Below, piece after piece: positions 33,175-42,275 of a stretch of DNA of 64,000 nucleotides. The translations under genes and the position numbers were made by a program. Position 1 is the stretch's first letter. Every line of letters begins with the position of its first letter. Source of the stretch: Bradyrhizobium canariense (GTDB lineage: Bacteria; Pseudomonadota; Alphaproteobacteria; Rhizobiales; Xanthobacteraceae); NCBI RefSeq assembly GCF_019402665.1, contig NZ_VSST01000042.1, forward strand, positions 62,001 through 126,000. Direction: 5' to 3'. Below the pieces are notes generated by a model. The model did not search any database. It saw only the letters and a list, made by a program, of their open reading frames with translations, and was not told where the DNA came from.

Positions 33175-34323
33175 ATGGCACCATGGCGGAATCGCGCAAG
33201 CTTTAAGCGTGCGCTCGCAAATGTCTCTCGCGTCCTCTCTGTCCTGATCGCGGCCGTCGCGTTTGCGCTTCCGGGCGCGGCAACCGCCGGCGATGTCCCG
33301 ACCTTCGCGGTCGATGCTTCCTGGCCAAAGCCGTTGCCGAACGACTGGATCCTCGGCCAGGTCGGCGGCATCACCGTCGACTGGCAGGGCCACATCTGGG
33401 TGATCCATCGCCCCCGCTCCCTCACCGACGACGAGAAAGGCGCGAGCCTCACTCCGCCGCGTTCGAAATGCTGCGTGTCGGCGCCGCCGGTGCTCGAATT
33501 CGACAGCGACGGCAATCTGCTGCGATCGTGGGGCGGCGCGGGCGAAGGCTATGAATGGGTCGGCCGCGAGCACGGCATCGAGGTCGACGAGCGCGGCTTC
33601 GTCTGGGTCGGCGGCAATGCCGACAACGACAACGCGATCCTGAAATTCACGCTCGACGGCAAGTTCGTCGCCCAGATCGGCAAGATCGCGCCGAGCCTCG
33701 GCAGCAACGACACGACACAGCTCGGCAAACCCGCCGAGACCGCGATCGACAAGGCCGCCAACGAAATCTACGTCGCCGACGGCTACGGCAACCGCCGCGT
33801 CATCGTGTTCGACGCAACGACCCTCGCCTATAAGCGGCACTGGGGCGCCTACGGCAACAAGCCTGATGACACCAAGCAGGCGGCGTACGATCCCAAGGCG
33901 CCGGTGTCCCAGCAGTTCGGCAATCCCGTCCACTGTGTGAAGCTCGCCAATGACGGGCTCGTCTACGTCTGCGACCGCATCAACAACCGCATCCAGGTCT
34001 TCAAGACGGACGGCACCTTCGTGAAGGAGTTCTTCTTCGAGAAGAACACGCTCGGCAACGGCGCCGTGTGGGACATCGCGATCTGGCCCGATCCGAAGCA
34101 GACCTGGCTGCTCAGCGCCGACGGCGAGAACAACGAGATCAGGGTGATCAGGCGCGACGACGGCAGCGTGGTCGGTAGCTTCGGGCACAACGGTCGCAAT
34201 GCCGGACAATTCCACTGGGTGCATGCCATGGCGATCGACGCCAAGGGTAACGTCTATACCGCCGAGGTCGACACCGGAAAGCGCATCCAGAAATTCAAGC
34301 TGACATCGGACGCGCTGAAATAG
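33175..34323 (+). CDS. exported NHL-repeat beta-propeller protein
   Basis: 382 aa. Signal peptide (about 1-38, cleavage after ATA) and a six-bladed propeller of NHL-type repeats: DWQGHIWVIHR, EVDERGFVWVGG, KAANEIYVADGYGNRRVIVF, LANDGLVYVCDRINNRIQVF, DAKGNVYTAEVDTGKRIQKF. The family resembles the peptidyl-amidating lyase propeller, but no catalytic claim is justified. It is periplasmic and may bind a ligand or surface. GGGAGG precedes the ATG. A perfect hairpin follows the stop, then an amino-acid binding protein gene. Confidence 0.82.
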   Translation: MAPWRNRASFKRALANVSRVLSVLIAAVAFALPGAATAGDVPTFAVDASWPKPLPNDWILGQVGGITVDWQGHIWVIHRPRSLTDDEKGASLTPPRSKCCVSAPPVLEFDSDGNLLRSWGGAGEGYEWVGREHGIEVDERGFVWVGGNADNDNAILKFTLDGKFVAQIGKIAPSLGSNDTTQLGKPAETAIDKAANEIYVADGYGNRRVIVFDATTLAYKRHWGAYGNKPDDTKQAAYDPKAPVSQQFGNPVHCVKLANDGLVYVCDRINNRIQVFKTDGTFVKEFFFEKNTLGNGAVWDIAIWPDPKQTWLLSADGENNEIRVIRRDDGSVVGSFGHNGRNAGQFHWVHAMAIDAKGNVYTAEVDTGKRIQKFKLTSDALK

Positions 34324-34357
34324 CGTCTCGACGCATTTTGCCCAAAAGTTAACGGAG

Positions 34358-34384
34358 GGATGACGCTGCGACGCAGCGTCATCC
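34358..34384 (+). terminator. perfect 13-bp inverted repeat after the NHL gene
   Basis: Two 13-base arms starting GGATGACGCTGCG around a single central A (34371) are perfectly complementary, 34 bases after the stop. Likely a transcript end or stabilising hairpin; CTTT follows. Confidence 0.6.
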
Positions 34385-34493
34385 GGCTTTAGGCGCATTG
34401 CCGCCGGCCGTCGGACACGGTAGAGCCATCAGCCGGAACAAGGCTCCCATTCAAGAGAGCCGTCCGCATGTTTGACAATGGAGGAAACCTTTT

Positions 34494-35720
34494 ATGACGA
34501 CGACGTTCGCGCGCCGCTCCGCGGCTCTTCTGGCCTGTGCCGCTTTCGGTTTTGCCACACCCGCTTTCGCCCAGGAAAAATCCGTCACGATCGGCGTGCT
34601 CAACGACATGTCCAGCCTCTATGCCGACATCGGCGGCCCCGGCGCCGTGGCGGCGGTCAACATGGCGGTGGAAGATTCCGGTCTCCGCGCCAAGGGCTGG
34701 AAGATCGAGGTGATCAGCGGCGACCACCAGAACAAGCCGGACGTCGGCGTCAACATCGCGCGGCAGTGGATCGACACCCAGAAGGTCGATGTGATCGCCG
34801 ACACCCCGAACTCCGGCGTGGCGCTGGCCGTCAGCAACGTCGTCAAGGAAAAGAACGCGGTCCTGCTCAACAATGGCGGCGCCAGTGCCGACCTCACCGG
34901 CAAGGCCTGCAACGCCAACACCATTTCCTATACTTACGACACCTACATGCTCGCCAACGGTACCGGCAAGGCGCTGACCAAGGCCGGCGGCGACAGCTGG
35001 TTCTTCCTGACCGCCGACTACGCCTTCGGTGCCGCGCTCGAGCGTGACACCAGCGCGGTCGTCACCGCGAACGGCGGCAAGGTGCTCGGCGGCGTCAAGC
35101 ATCCGCTCAACACGTCGGATTTCTCCTCCTTCCTGCTGCAGGCGCAGAATTCGAAGGCGAAGATCATCGGTCTCGCCAATGCCGGCGGCGACACCACCAA
35201 CTCGATCAAGCAGGCGGCCGAGTTCGGCATCGTCGAAGGCGGCCAGAAGCTCGCGGCGCTGTTGCTGTTCATCAACGACGTCCACTCGCTCGGCCTGAAG
35301 ACCGCGCACGGCCTGACCTTCACCGAATCCTTCTATTGGGACCTCAACGAAGGCACGCGCGCCTTCTCGAAGCGCTTCCAGGAGAAGGTGGCCAACAAGG
35401 CGATGCCGTCGATGACCCAGGCCGGCAACTACGCCGCCGTGCTGCATTACCTCAAGGCCATGGACGCGCTCGGCGGCAATCCCCATGACGGCGCCAAGGT
35501 CGTCGCCAAGATGAAGGAGCTTCCGACCGACGATCCGCTGTTCGGCAAGGGCCCGCTCCGCGAGGACGGACGCCGGATCATTCCCGCCTTCCTGTTCGAG
35601 GTGAAGAAGCCGGAAGAATCCAAGGGACCGTGGGATTACTACAAGCTGATCGCGACCATCCCGGCGGAAGATGCGGCCAAGCCGCTCAAGGACAGCGAGT
35701 GCCCGCTGGTGAAGAAGTAA
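34494..35720 (+). CDS. branched-chain amino-acid-type ABC substrate-binding protein (orphan)
   Basis: 408 aa periplasmic binding protein with signal peptide (1-26, cleavage after AFA) and type I fold: SVTIGVLNDMSSLYADIGGPG, then ISGDHQNKPDVG and the ligand region FFLTADYAFGAALERD. It is closely similar along its whole length to the LivK-like protein at 48.9-50.1 kb (same segments, same C-terminal PWD(Y/F)YKL and Cys-x-L-x-KK end), so the two are paralogues. No permease or ATPase gene is beside it. GGAGG precedes the ATG. It may feed the liv cassette. Confidence 0.92.
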   Translation: MTTTFARRSAALLACAAFGFATPAFAQEKSVTIGVLNDMSSLYADIGGPGAVAAVNMAVEDSGLRAKGWKIEVISGDHQNKPDVGVNIARQWIDTQKVDVIADTPNSGVALAVSNVVKEKNAVLLNNGGASADLTGKACNANTISYTYDTYMLANGTGKALTKAGGDSWFFLTADYAFGAALERDTSAVVTANGGKVLGGVKHPLNTSDFSSFLLQAQNSKAKIIGLANAGGDTTNSIKQAAEFGIVEGGQKLAALLLFINDVHSLGLKTAHGLTFTESFYWDLNEGTRAFSKRFQEKVANKAMPSMTQAGNYAAVLHYLKAMDALGGNPHDGAKVVAKMKELPTDDPLFGKGPLREDGRRIIPAFLFEVKKPEESKGPWDYYKLIATIPAEDAAKPLKDSECPLVKK

Positions 35721-35732
35721 GAGCATAGGTGC

Positions 35733-35824
35733 CGTAGGGTGGGCAAAGGCGCGAAAGCGCCGTGCCCACCATCTCTCGACAACCGAACAAGGCGGTGGGC
35801 ACGCTTCGCTTTGCCCACCCTACG
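35733..35824. repeat. 92-bp palindromic repeat; supplies the stop of the MFS gene
   Basis: Ends CGTAGGGTGGGCAAAG (35733-35748) and CTTTGCCCACCCTACG (35809-35824) are perfect 16-base inverted repeats; inner arms GTGCCCACC and GGTGGGCAC pair too. A well-known type of dispersed repeat in Bradyrhizobium. It lies between convergent genes, and the TAG stop of the MFS gene (35820-35822) is inside its right end. Confidence 0.82.
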
Positions 35825-37076
35825 CGACCGTCTTCGCCGCTCCCAGCGCCCGCACCGCGATCGCCACGCACGCCACCATCAACACCGCCGCGAGCAGGAA
35901 CGGCGCGCCGGGCAGCTGCCACGGCGCGCTGGCGCCGATGAAGTATGAAAACGTCAGCGTGAACAGGAACGGGCCGACGAGCTGCGACACGCTCTGCACG
36001 CTCGCGGTCGCGCCCTGCAACTGGCCCTGCTGATCGGGCGCGACAAGCCGCGTCATCAGCGATTGCATGGCGGCGCCCGAGATACCCCACAGCGACATCA
36101 CGGGAATGCCGATCCAGAACAGCGGCCCGGTCGGCGCTGCGCCGAAGATCACGAAGCCGACCGCGCCACAGCACAGGCCGAGCAACAAGGCGTTGCGCTC
36201 GCCGAGCACGCGCACGATCGGACCGATCGCGAGCCCCTGCACCACCATGGCGCAGACGCCGACCATCGCCAGCGTCAACCCCACGGTTTTCGAATCCCAG
36301 CCGTAGCGATAGGTGGCGTAGAGCACGAAGGTCGAGGGAAGCACGACATGCGCGACCTGCGCGATGAAGTTGACGACAGACAACGCAGCGAGGACCGCGT
36401 TGGAACGCAGCAGGCGGAGCGCACCGAGCGGATTGGCGCTCCTCCAGCGGAACGGCGCGCGCTTGTCCGGCGCCAGCGATTCCGGCAGCACGAAGAGCCC
36501 ATAGAGTGCATTGGCGAAGCTTAATGCCGCCGAAGCCCAGAACGGCAGGCGCGGATCGATATCGCCGAGCAGACCGCCCAGCGCCGGGCCCAGCACGAAG
36601 CCGGCGCCGAAGGCAGCGCCAATCTTGCCGAATACCGCTGCACGCCGCTCCGGCGGCGTGATGTCGGCAATATAGGCAAAGGCGGTCGAGATGCTGGCCG
36701 AGGTGATGCCTGAGATGACGCGGCCGACGAACAGCCAGACCAGCGACGGCGCCAACGCCATCAGCACATAATCGGCCGCGAGCCCGAAATTCGACAGCAG
36801 CACCACCGGCCGCCGCCCGAAGCGATCCGACAGCGCGCCGAGCACCGGAGAGAACACGAACTGCATCAGCGCCCAGGCGGTGCCGAACAGGCCGAAGATG
36901 CGGGCCGCGTGCGCCGTGTCGTTGTCGACGAAGCTCTCGATCAGTTTTGGCAGGATCGGCATGATTACACCGAGCGCGAGCATGTCGAGCAGGATGGTGA
37001 CGAAGATGAAGGCGACCGCACCGCGCCGGACTGGCGCTGCGCCCTGCGCCATCGCCTCGCCGGCTTGGTTGCTCAC
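35820..37076 (-). CDS. MFS drug/H+ antiporter, TetA-like
   Basis: 418 aa, twelve transmembrane helices. The first-loop motif GALSDRFGRRPV and the helix 4-5 region GRVISGITSASISTAFAYIAD are those of 12-TM drug exporters close to TCR/Tet proteins; the end of helix 5 has GFVLGPALGG (motif C). It pumps a small toxic compound, substrate unknown. Start is a GTG overlapping the der stop by 4 bases (GTGA), so translation is coupled to der. The stop lies in a repeat, so the C-terminus (AAKTVA) may have been reset by the repeat's arrival. Confidence 0.88.
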   Translation of the reverse strand: MSNQAGEAMAQGAAPVRRGAVAFIFVTILLDMLALGVIMPILPKLIESFVDNDTAHAARIFGLFGTAWALMQFVFSPVLGALSDRFGRRPVVLLSNFGLAADYVLMALAPSLVWLFVGRVISGITSASISTAFAYIADITPPERRAAVFGKIGAAFGAGFVLGPALGGLLGDIDPRLPFWASAALSFANALYGLFVLPESLAPDKRAPFRWRSANPLGALRLLRSNAVLAALSVVNFIAQVAHVVLPSTFVLYATYRYGWDSKTVGLTLAMVGVCAMVVQGLAIGPIVRVLGERNALLLGLCCGAVGFVIFGAAPTGPLFWIGIPVMSLWGISGAAMQSLMTRLVAPDQQGQLQGATASVQSVSQLVGPFLFTLTFSYFIGASAPWQLPGAPFLLAAVLMVACVAIAVRALGAAKTVA

Positions 37077-38455
37077 GACGGCCGCTTGCGCTTGTGGGCG
37101 AAGGGATTGGCCTTCTCGCGCAAGGTGATACGCACCGGCGTGCCCGGCAGCTCGAAGGCCTCACGCAGCGAGTTGGTGAGGTAGCGCAGATAGGACTGCG
37201 GCACCGCGTCCGCACGCGAGCAGAACAGCACGAAGCTCGGCGGACGCGCCTTGGTCTGCGTGATGTAATTCAGCTTGAGGCGTCGGCCGGACACGGCCGG
37301 CGGCGGATTGGCCTGGACCGCCTCCTCGAACCAGCGGTTCAGTGCCGCGGTCGACACACGCCTGTTCCAAAGCGCATAGGCATCCTGGATCGCCTGCATC
37401 AATCGATCGATGCCCTCGCCCATCAAGCCGGAGACGGCGACGATCGGCACGCCCTTGATCTGCGGCAGCAAATGATCGGCATCGCGGCGCAGGTTCGAGA
37501 TCGCGCCGCCACCCTTGCTCTCCATCAGGTCCCATTTGTTGACGGCGAGCACGACGGCGCGACCTTCGCGCTCGATCAGGTCGGCGATGCGAAGATCCTG
37601 CTCCTCGAAGCGGTTCTGCGCATCCATCATCATCACGACGACTTCGGCAAAGCGCACCGCGCGCAGTGCGTCGGCGACCGAGAGCTTCTCGAGCTTCTCC
37701 TCGATCCGCGAGCGCCGGCGCAGACCCGCGGTGTCGAACACGCGAAACTCGCGGCCCTTCCAGTTGATTTCGACCGCGATGGAATCGCGCGTGGTGCCGG
37801 CTTCCGGGCTCGTCAGCAGACGCTCCTCGCCGAGCAGATGATTGATCATCGTCGACTTGCCGGCGTTGGGCCGGCCGACGATCGCGACCCGGATCGGACG
37901 CGTGGCCGCCTCTTCCTCCGTCAGCGGCTCGTCGTCCTCGACGTCATCCTCCTCGACGGGCTCCGGCATCAGCTCTCGAAGGGCATCATAGAGCTCACCG
38001 AGGCCCTCGCCGTGCTCGGCCGAGATCTGGATGGGATCGCCGAGGCCGAGCGCGAAGGCCTCCATCGCGCCGGCATCGCCATGCTTGCCTTCGCTCTTGT
38101 TGGCGACAAGCATCACCGGCTTGTTGGCCTTGCGGGCGAAATCGGCGAAGGCGCGATCGTTGGGCGTGAGGCCCATGCGGGCATCGATCACGAAGAACAG
38201 CGCGTCGGCCTGTGCGATCGCGGCCTCCGTCTGCTCCTGCATGCGGGCGGTCAGCGAGCCCTTGGCGCCCTCATCGAGGCCGGCGGTGTCGATGATCGTG
38301 AAGTCGAGATCGCCGAGCCTGGCCTCGCCCTCGCGGCGGTCGCGGGTGACGCCGGGCAGGTCATCGACAAGCGCGAGCTTCTGCCCGACCAGGCGGTTGA
38401 ACAGCGTCGACTTGCCGACATTGGGCCGGCCGATAATGGCAATTTTAAAGGACAT
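37073..38455 (-). CDS. der: ribosome-associated GTPase Der (EngA)
   Basis: 460 aa. Essential GTPase for 50S subunit maturation. Two tandem GTPase domains: GRPNVGKSTLFN near residue 8 and GRPNAGKSTMIN near 193, each with its DTAGL switch (DTAGLDEG, DTAGLRRRS) and NKSE/NKWD motif, then the KH-like domain with PPAVSGRRLKLNYITQ. An acidic linker (EEDDVEDDEPLTEEE) joins the domains. It follows a lipoprotein gene after 104 bases that hold a palindromic repeat. Confidence 0.97.
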   Translation of the reverse strand: MSFKIAIIGRPNVGKSTLFNRLVGQKLALVDDLPGVTRDRREGEARLGDLDFTIIDTAGLDEGAKGSLTARMQEQTEAAIAQADALFFVIDARMGLTPNDRAFADFARKANKPVMLVANKSEGKHGDAGAMEAFALGLGDPIQISAEHGEGLGELYDALRELMPEPVEEDDVEDDEPLTEEEAATRPIRVAIVGRPNAGKSTMINHLLGEERLLTSPEAGTTRDSIAVEINWKGREFRVFDTAGLRRRSRIEEKLEKLSVADALRAVRFAEVVVMMMDAQNRFEEQDLRIADLIEREGRAVVLAVNKWDLMESKGGGAISNLRRDADHLLPQIKGVPIVAVSGLMGEGIDRLMQAIQDAYALWNRRVSTAALNRWFEEAVQANPPPAVSGRRLKLNYITQTKARPPSFVLFCSRADAVPQSYLRYLTNSLREAFELPGTPVRITLREKANPFAHKRKRPS

Positions 38456-38511
38456 GGGTCATTCGTGCGCTGCCGGAGCCGCGCCTGTCAATGAAATGAA
38501 GACAATTGTTT

Positions 38512-38560
38512 GAGCATGATCTTTTCGGAAAACCGCTTCACACTTTTCCGGATCATGCTC
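38512..38560. repeat. dispersed palindromic repeat between der and the lipoprotein gene
   Basis: Arms GAGCATGATC and GATCATGCTC close a hairpin with inner TTTTCGGAAAA and CTTTTCCG pairs. This is the canonical form of the repeat whose variants lie at 7779-7823 and 8897-8911. Its minus-strand edge reads CTAGAGCATGATC, placing it directly at the TAG stop of the lipoprotein gene (38560-38562). Confidence 0.82.
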
Positions 38561-39111
38561 TAGCGCGAGAAGCTGCCGCTGGGCATCGGCGCCGGGAAGG
38601 CGCCCTGCGTTTGCTGCTGGGTGGTCTGGGTCGGTTGCGCCTGCTGGACGGGCTGATCGGGCGGCGGCGCGGTGGTGCGCTTGCGCACGATCTTCTGCCT
38701 GGGCGCCGGAGTGGCCGCGGGCGGCGCGGCCTCGGGCTGGGCCTCGCCATCGACTTCGCCGGCGGGCGCCTCAGCCGGCGCAACGGCAGCGCTGGCGGGC
38801 TGCCTGGTCTTTTTCGCCTTGGCACCCTTCGCCGGCTTGGCCGGCTCGGGCGGAGGCTCGGTGGGCAGAGCCGCGACGGCGGGGCCGTTCGGATCGGGCT
38901 GTTGCTGCGCGCCCTTGTACATTTCCTTCGGAACGCCCTGCTCGAGGCCCGGCACGCCTTCCGGGAACACCGGCTTGCGGTCGCCCGGCAGCTTCTTCTT
39001 GGTATCGAGGAAGTCGAGCATGTCGCTCGGATCGAAGCTGGAGCAACCGCCCAGCACGCCCGTGAAGGCGATCAGGACGAAGGCTGCGATCAAGCGTGAC
39101 GTACGGCGCAT
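38560..39111 (-). CDS. conserved lipoprotein with disordered tail
   Basis: 183 aa. Lipoprotein signal with lipobox LGGC and lipidated Cys23. Next comes a short conserved segment, DPSDMLDFLDTKKKLPGDR then KPVFPEGVPGLEQGVP, and after residue 75 an Ala/Pro/Gln/Lys-rich tail without fold. Placed between the YfgM-like gene (14 bases upstream) and der, where E. coli carries bamB; it has no propeller repeats, so it is not BamB. Function unknown; likely envelope. The upstream frame is longer but the ATG at 39111 starts the signal. The stop coincides with a palindromic repeat. Confidence 0.75.
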   Translation of the reverse strand: MRRTSRLIAAFVLIAFTGVLGGCSSFDPSDMLDFLDTKKKLPGDRKPVFPEGVPGLEQGVPKEMYKGAQQQPDPNGPAVAALPTEPPPEPAKPAKGAKAKKTRQPASAAVAPAEAPAGEVDGEAQPEAAPPAATPAPRQKIVRKRTTAPPPDQPVQQAQPTQTTQQQTQGAFPAPMPSGSFSR

Positions 39112-39125
39112 ATCGGTATCTCGTC

Positions 39126-39779
39126 TCAGCTCTTCGCTACGGGCGGCAGCAAGGCCTGTAGCGCCTCGGCGCGTGAGCGCAAGCCGGGCGGCGTTTCGCC
39201 ATCCTCGGCAATCGCGTCGAGCCATTTGCGGGCGGCAGTCATATCGTTGTTGCGCCAGGCCGACAGCGCCAACATCTCGCGGGCAGTATGACGGAAGGTC
39301 GATTTGGGCGAGGTGGAGGCGTCCAGCCGCTGCTGCATGTCGGCATAACCGGCGCTGTCGAGCAGGAGACCGGCGGCGCGGATCTTCGCCAGATCCTGCC
39401 ACTCGCCGCCCACGCTGCGGTCGGCGGCGATGTCGTCATACAGCTTGGCGCCCGCCTTGGTGTCGCGGGCCGCCGCCTCGGCCGCAGCACGCAGCCGCGC
39501 CAGGGTGCGATAGCCCGATGGAGCCTTTGCGGCGAGCTCGGTGAAGGCCGCCTCGGCCTCCGCATGCTTGTCCTGCTCGGACAGCTCGGCGGCCTTTTCG
39601 AAGGCGGCGCCGGCCTCGGCGGCCTTCTTGGCCTCCACATACTGGTAAGCGCGCCAGCCACCCACGGCGGCGACGATCAGCACCATCAGGGCGATGAAGA
39701 CGATCGAATACTTGTCCCACAGCTTCTTGAGCTGTTCGCGACGTACTTCCTCGTCGACTTCGTCAAATAATTCAGACAC
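39126..39779 (-). CDS. YfgM-like tetratricopeptide membrane protein
   Basis: 217 aa. Short acidic N-terminus (SELFDEVDEEVRREQLKKLW), one transmembrane helix (about 25-47) and a periplasmic TPR-like helical domain (repeats with AAFEKAAELSEQDKHAEAEA). This is the layout of YfgM, a SecYEG-associated periplasmic chaperone. The neighbouring der gene supports the call, since yfgM-bamB-der is a conserved order. Here the middle gene is a lipoprotein rather than BamB. The start codon agrees with the conserved N-terminus. Confidence 0.82.
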   Translation of the reverse strand: MSELFDEVDEEVRREQLKKLWDKYSIVFIALMVLIVAAVGGWRAYQYVEAKKAAEAGAAFEKAAELSEQDKHAEAEAAFTELAAKAPSGYRTLARLRAAAEAAARDTKAGAKLYDDIAADRSVGGEWQDLAKIRAAGLLLDSAGYADMQQRLDASTSPKSTFRHTAREMLALSAWRNNDMTAARKWLDAIAEDGETPPGLRSRAEALQALLPPVAKS

Positions 39780-39947
39780 TTATGCTAATCCCATGCCCGT
39801 CCGGGTGCGCGCGCCAAGGCGTTCGCGTCAGGAATCCCGTCCCCACGTGGCGGCGAGGTACCCTAACGATATGGCGGTGGCAAGGCAAAGCGAGCCCGAT
39901 CAAGGCGTTAACCACCCGGGACAGCCCGGAGAGACCGCCTCCCCGGG

Positions 39948-41540
39948 TCAGGATCCCAACAGCTCCCGCAGCTGCCGCTTCAGTACCTTGCCATTGGCAT
40001 TGCGCGGCAGCGGCTCCGCTGTGATCATCATGCTCTCCGGGACCTTGTAGTCGGACAGCCGCTCCGCGCACCAGGCGCGCAAGGCCTCGCTGTCCACCGG
40101 CGCACGCGCCACCACCACCGCGTGAACGCGTTCGCCCAACACCGGGCACGCCTTGGCGACGATCGCGCTCTCGACCACGGCCGGGTGGCCGGCCAGCACG
40201 GATTCGACCTCGGCCGAATAGATCTTGAGGCCGCCGCGGTTGATCATGTCCTTCTGCCGGTCGAACACCCGGACAAATCCCTCCACATCGATCGAGCCGA
40301 GATCGCCGGAATGCCAGAACCCGCTGGTGAAGCTTTCGGTCGTGGCCTTTGGGTTGTTCCAATAGCCCTTGATGACGGAGGCACTCTGGATCCAGAGCTC
40401 GCCGATTTCCCCAGGCGGCAGCTCACGCCCGTCCGCGCCCATTGCCAGAATGCGCGCACCGGGACACGGCAGGCCAACGCTGTCGATGTGGGTTGCCGTC
40501 AACTCGCCCGGCATGATCGTGGACGGCGATGTCGTCTCGGTCGCGCCGTGGCAATTCGCCAGCTCGAGGCCGGGAATGATCGCCTTGAGCTTCTCGATGG
40601 TAGCAACCGGCATCGGTGCGCCGCCAAAGCCGCCGATGCGCCAGCTCGACAGATCGTAGCTCTCGAAATCGGGCTGGAGCAGGCAGAGATTGTACATCGC
40701 TGGCACCATCACCGTGTAGGTGACGCGCTCGCGCGCGGCGAGCTTGAGATATTCGCCGGCTTTGAACTCCGGCATGATGATCAGCGCGCCACCGCAGCAG
40801 ATCATCGTCGTGATGTTGGCGACGACGCCGGTGACGTGACCGAGCGGCACTGCCGCGATCGAACGGTCGGCCGCCGTCAATTGCAGGCAGGACACGAAGA
40901 TCATCGAGGAATGGACGATGTTGCAATGGGCCAGCATCGCGCCCTTCGGCTTGCCTGTCGTGCCCGAGGTGTAGAGGATCATCGCGGTGTCCTCCTCGCT
41001 CGTCTCGACCGGCGCCGCGGCCGGCGCGTTGTCGACGAGCACCGCGAAATGCGACCGAGCGGGATCGTCATCGACTGCGATGCGGTGGATCACATCGGGC
41101 ACGTCCAGCGCATCCGGCAGCCGCTCCGCGAGCGCCGCCTCGTGGATCAATATCTTTGCGCCGCAATCGCCGAGCACATAAGCGATTTCCGGCTTCTGCT
41201 GACGCGTGCTGAGCAGCACCGTGACGAGCCCCTCATGCGCAGCAGCAAACAGCAGCAGCGGGAATTCGACGCGGTTACCGAGCAGGATCGCGACACGATC
41301 GCCGCGCTGCAATCCGAGCTTGCGAAATCCCGCCGCGATCCGCGCAGCCTGCTCCGCGGCCTGCCGCCAGCTCAGCCGGACATGGCCTGAGATCAGTGCT
41401 TCGCCGTCGGGATTGCGGGCGCAGGCATCCGCTATCATCGCCCACAGGCTCGATGGCCGATCGCAAAATGCCGGGACGACCCGATCGCCGAAGCGCGCCT
41501 CGAGCCGCATCGGCGGGATCTGAGATTGCGACCAGTCCAT
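39948..41540 (-). CDS. acyl-CoA ligase (AMP-binding)
   Basis: 530 aa. Adenylate-forming ligase that activates a carboxylic acid to its CoA thioester. The AMP loop MILYTSGTTGKPKG is at 187-200, followed by NCHGATETTSPST, GEIGELWIQ and DVEGFVRVFDRQKDMIN (hinge). The catalytic lysine is in RNANGKVLKRQL near the C-terminus. Substrate class (fatty, aromatic) cannot be fixed. No adjacent dehydrogenase or thiolase. Normal length; the first ATG suits the family start. Confidence 0.88.
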   Translation of the reverse strand: MDWSQSQIPPMRLEARFGDRVVPAFCDRPSSLWAMIADACARNPDGEALISGHVRLSWRQAAEQAARIAAGFRKLGLQRGDRVAILLGNRVEFPLLLFAAAHEGLVTVLLSTRQQKPEIAYVLGDCGAKILIHEAALAERLPDALDVPDVIHRIAVDDDPARSHFAVLVDNAPAAAPVETSEEDTAMILYTSGTTGKPKGAMLAHCNIVHSSMIFVSCLQLTAADRSIAAVPLGHVTGVVANITTMICCGGALIIMPEFKAGEYLKLAARERVTYTVMVPAMYNLCLLQPDFESYDLSSWRIGGFGGAPMPVATIEKLKAIIPGLELANCHGATETTSPSTIMPGELTATHIDSVGLPCPGARILAMGADGRELPPGEIGELWIQSASVIKGYWNNPKATTESFTSGFWHSGDLGSIDVEGFVRVFDRQKDMINRGGLKIYSAEVESVLAGHPAVVESAIVAKACPVLGERVHAVVVARAPVDSEALRAWCAERLSDYKVPESMMITAEPLPRNANGKVLKRQLRELLGS

Positions 41541-41619
41541 CGGGATGCCCTTGGCTTGTTGCTCTTGTTACTTTGTCACTTTCCGCGCAGGGCATGCGGT
41601 CCTGTCTTGTGCTGATCGG

Positions 41620-42204
41620 CTATCCACCCATCACGGGAACGCCGATCACGACCGGATGGAACGCAAAAGCCAGCGCCAGATAAGCGACGATCCCGACCGC
41701 GATCGCGATCAGATCGTTGGTGACGCCGCCCACCGGAATCGGCGGACCGCCACCATCGGTGCGACGCTTCAGCGTGATGCGATCATACACCGCCCAGCCC
41801 AGGAACGAGCCGAACAGGATGATGGAGCCGAGATCGCCATTGGCCAGAAGATGCGCCGCCGCCCACAGCTTGATGCCGGCCAGCATCGGATGCTTCAGCG
41901 TCGCATAGATGCGGCCGCGCAGATAGGACGCAACCACCAGGATGACCGCGGGCAGCATCAGCGCGAGCGTGATGTGCTTCAGCGCCTTCGGCGGATACCA
42001 GACGTCGATCCAGCCCGTCGCGCGGTAGTGGGCGAAGCCCCAGATGATCAACGCGAGTCCCGCGAGCGAGGCAAGCGAATAGAGGATTTTGTAGGTCCCC
42101 TCGCCCAGTCTCGCGATGGCCTGCGCGCGCGCCTCGCGTTTCGTCGTGAACACATGCGCTGCAAAAAACAGCGCAAGCCCCAGGATCATAACCAGCAGAC
42201 CCAC
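41620..42204 (-). CDS. nnrU: NnrU family membrane protein
   Basis: 194 aa with five or six transmembrane helices. Conserved segments ILGLALFFAAHVFTTKR, YSLASLAGLALIIWGF and KHPMLAGIKLWAAAHLLANG identify NnrU/MAPEG-like isoprenylcysteine methyltransferase-related proteins. NnrU was first described near nitrite and nitric-oxide reductase genes; its biochemical role is unclear. Here no denitrification gene is near and no FNR/NnrR-type site was seen upstream, so it is an orphan copy. Confidence 0.82.
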   Translation of the reverse strand: MGLLVMILGLALFFAAHVFTTKREARAQAIARLGEGTYKILYSLASLAGLALIIWGFAHYRATGWIDVWYPPKALKHITLALMLPAVILVVASYLRGRIYATLKHPMLAGIKLWAAAHLLANGDLGSIILFGSFLGWAVYDRITLKRRTDGGGPPIPVGGVTNDLIAIAVGIVAYLALAFAFHPVVIGVPVMGG

Positions 42205-42275
42205 GAGATTCTCCCCTCAACCAGCGCCCCAGCCCATGGCGTATCATCGATTGGCCGCGGGTCGCAACTGATGCG

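Noticed and set aside
32302..34398. 698-codon minus-strand open frame opposite the SDR and NHL genes
   Set aside because: Shadow of two well-supported genes; no motif or ribosome site.
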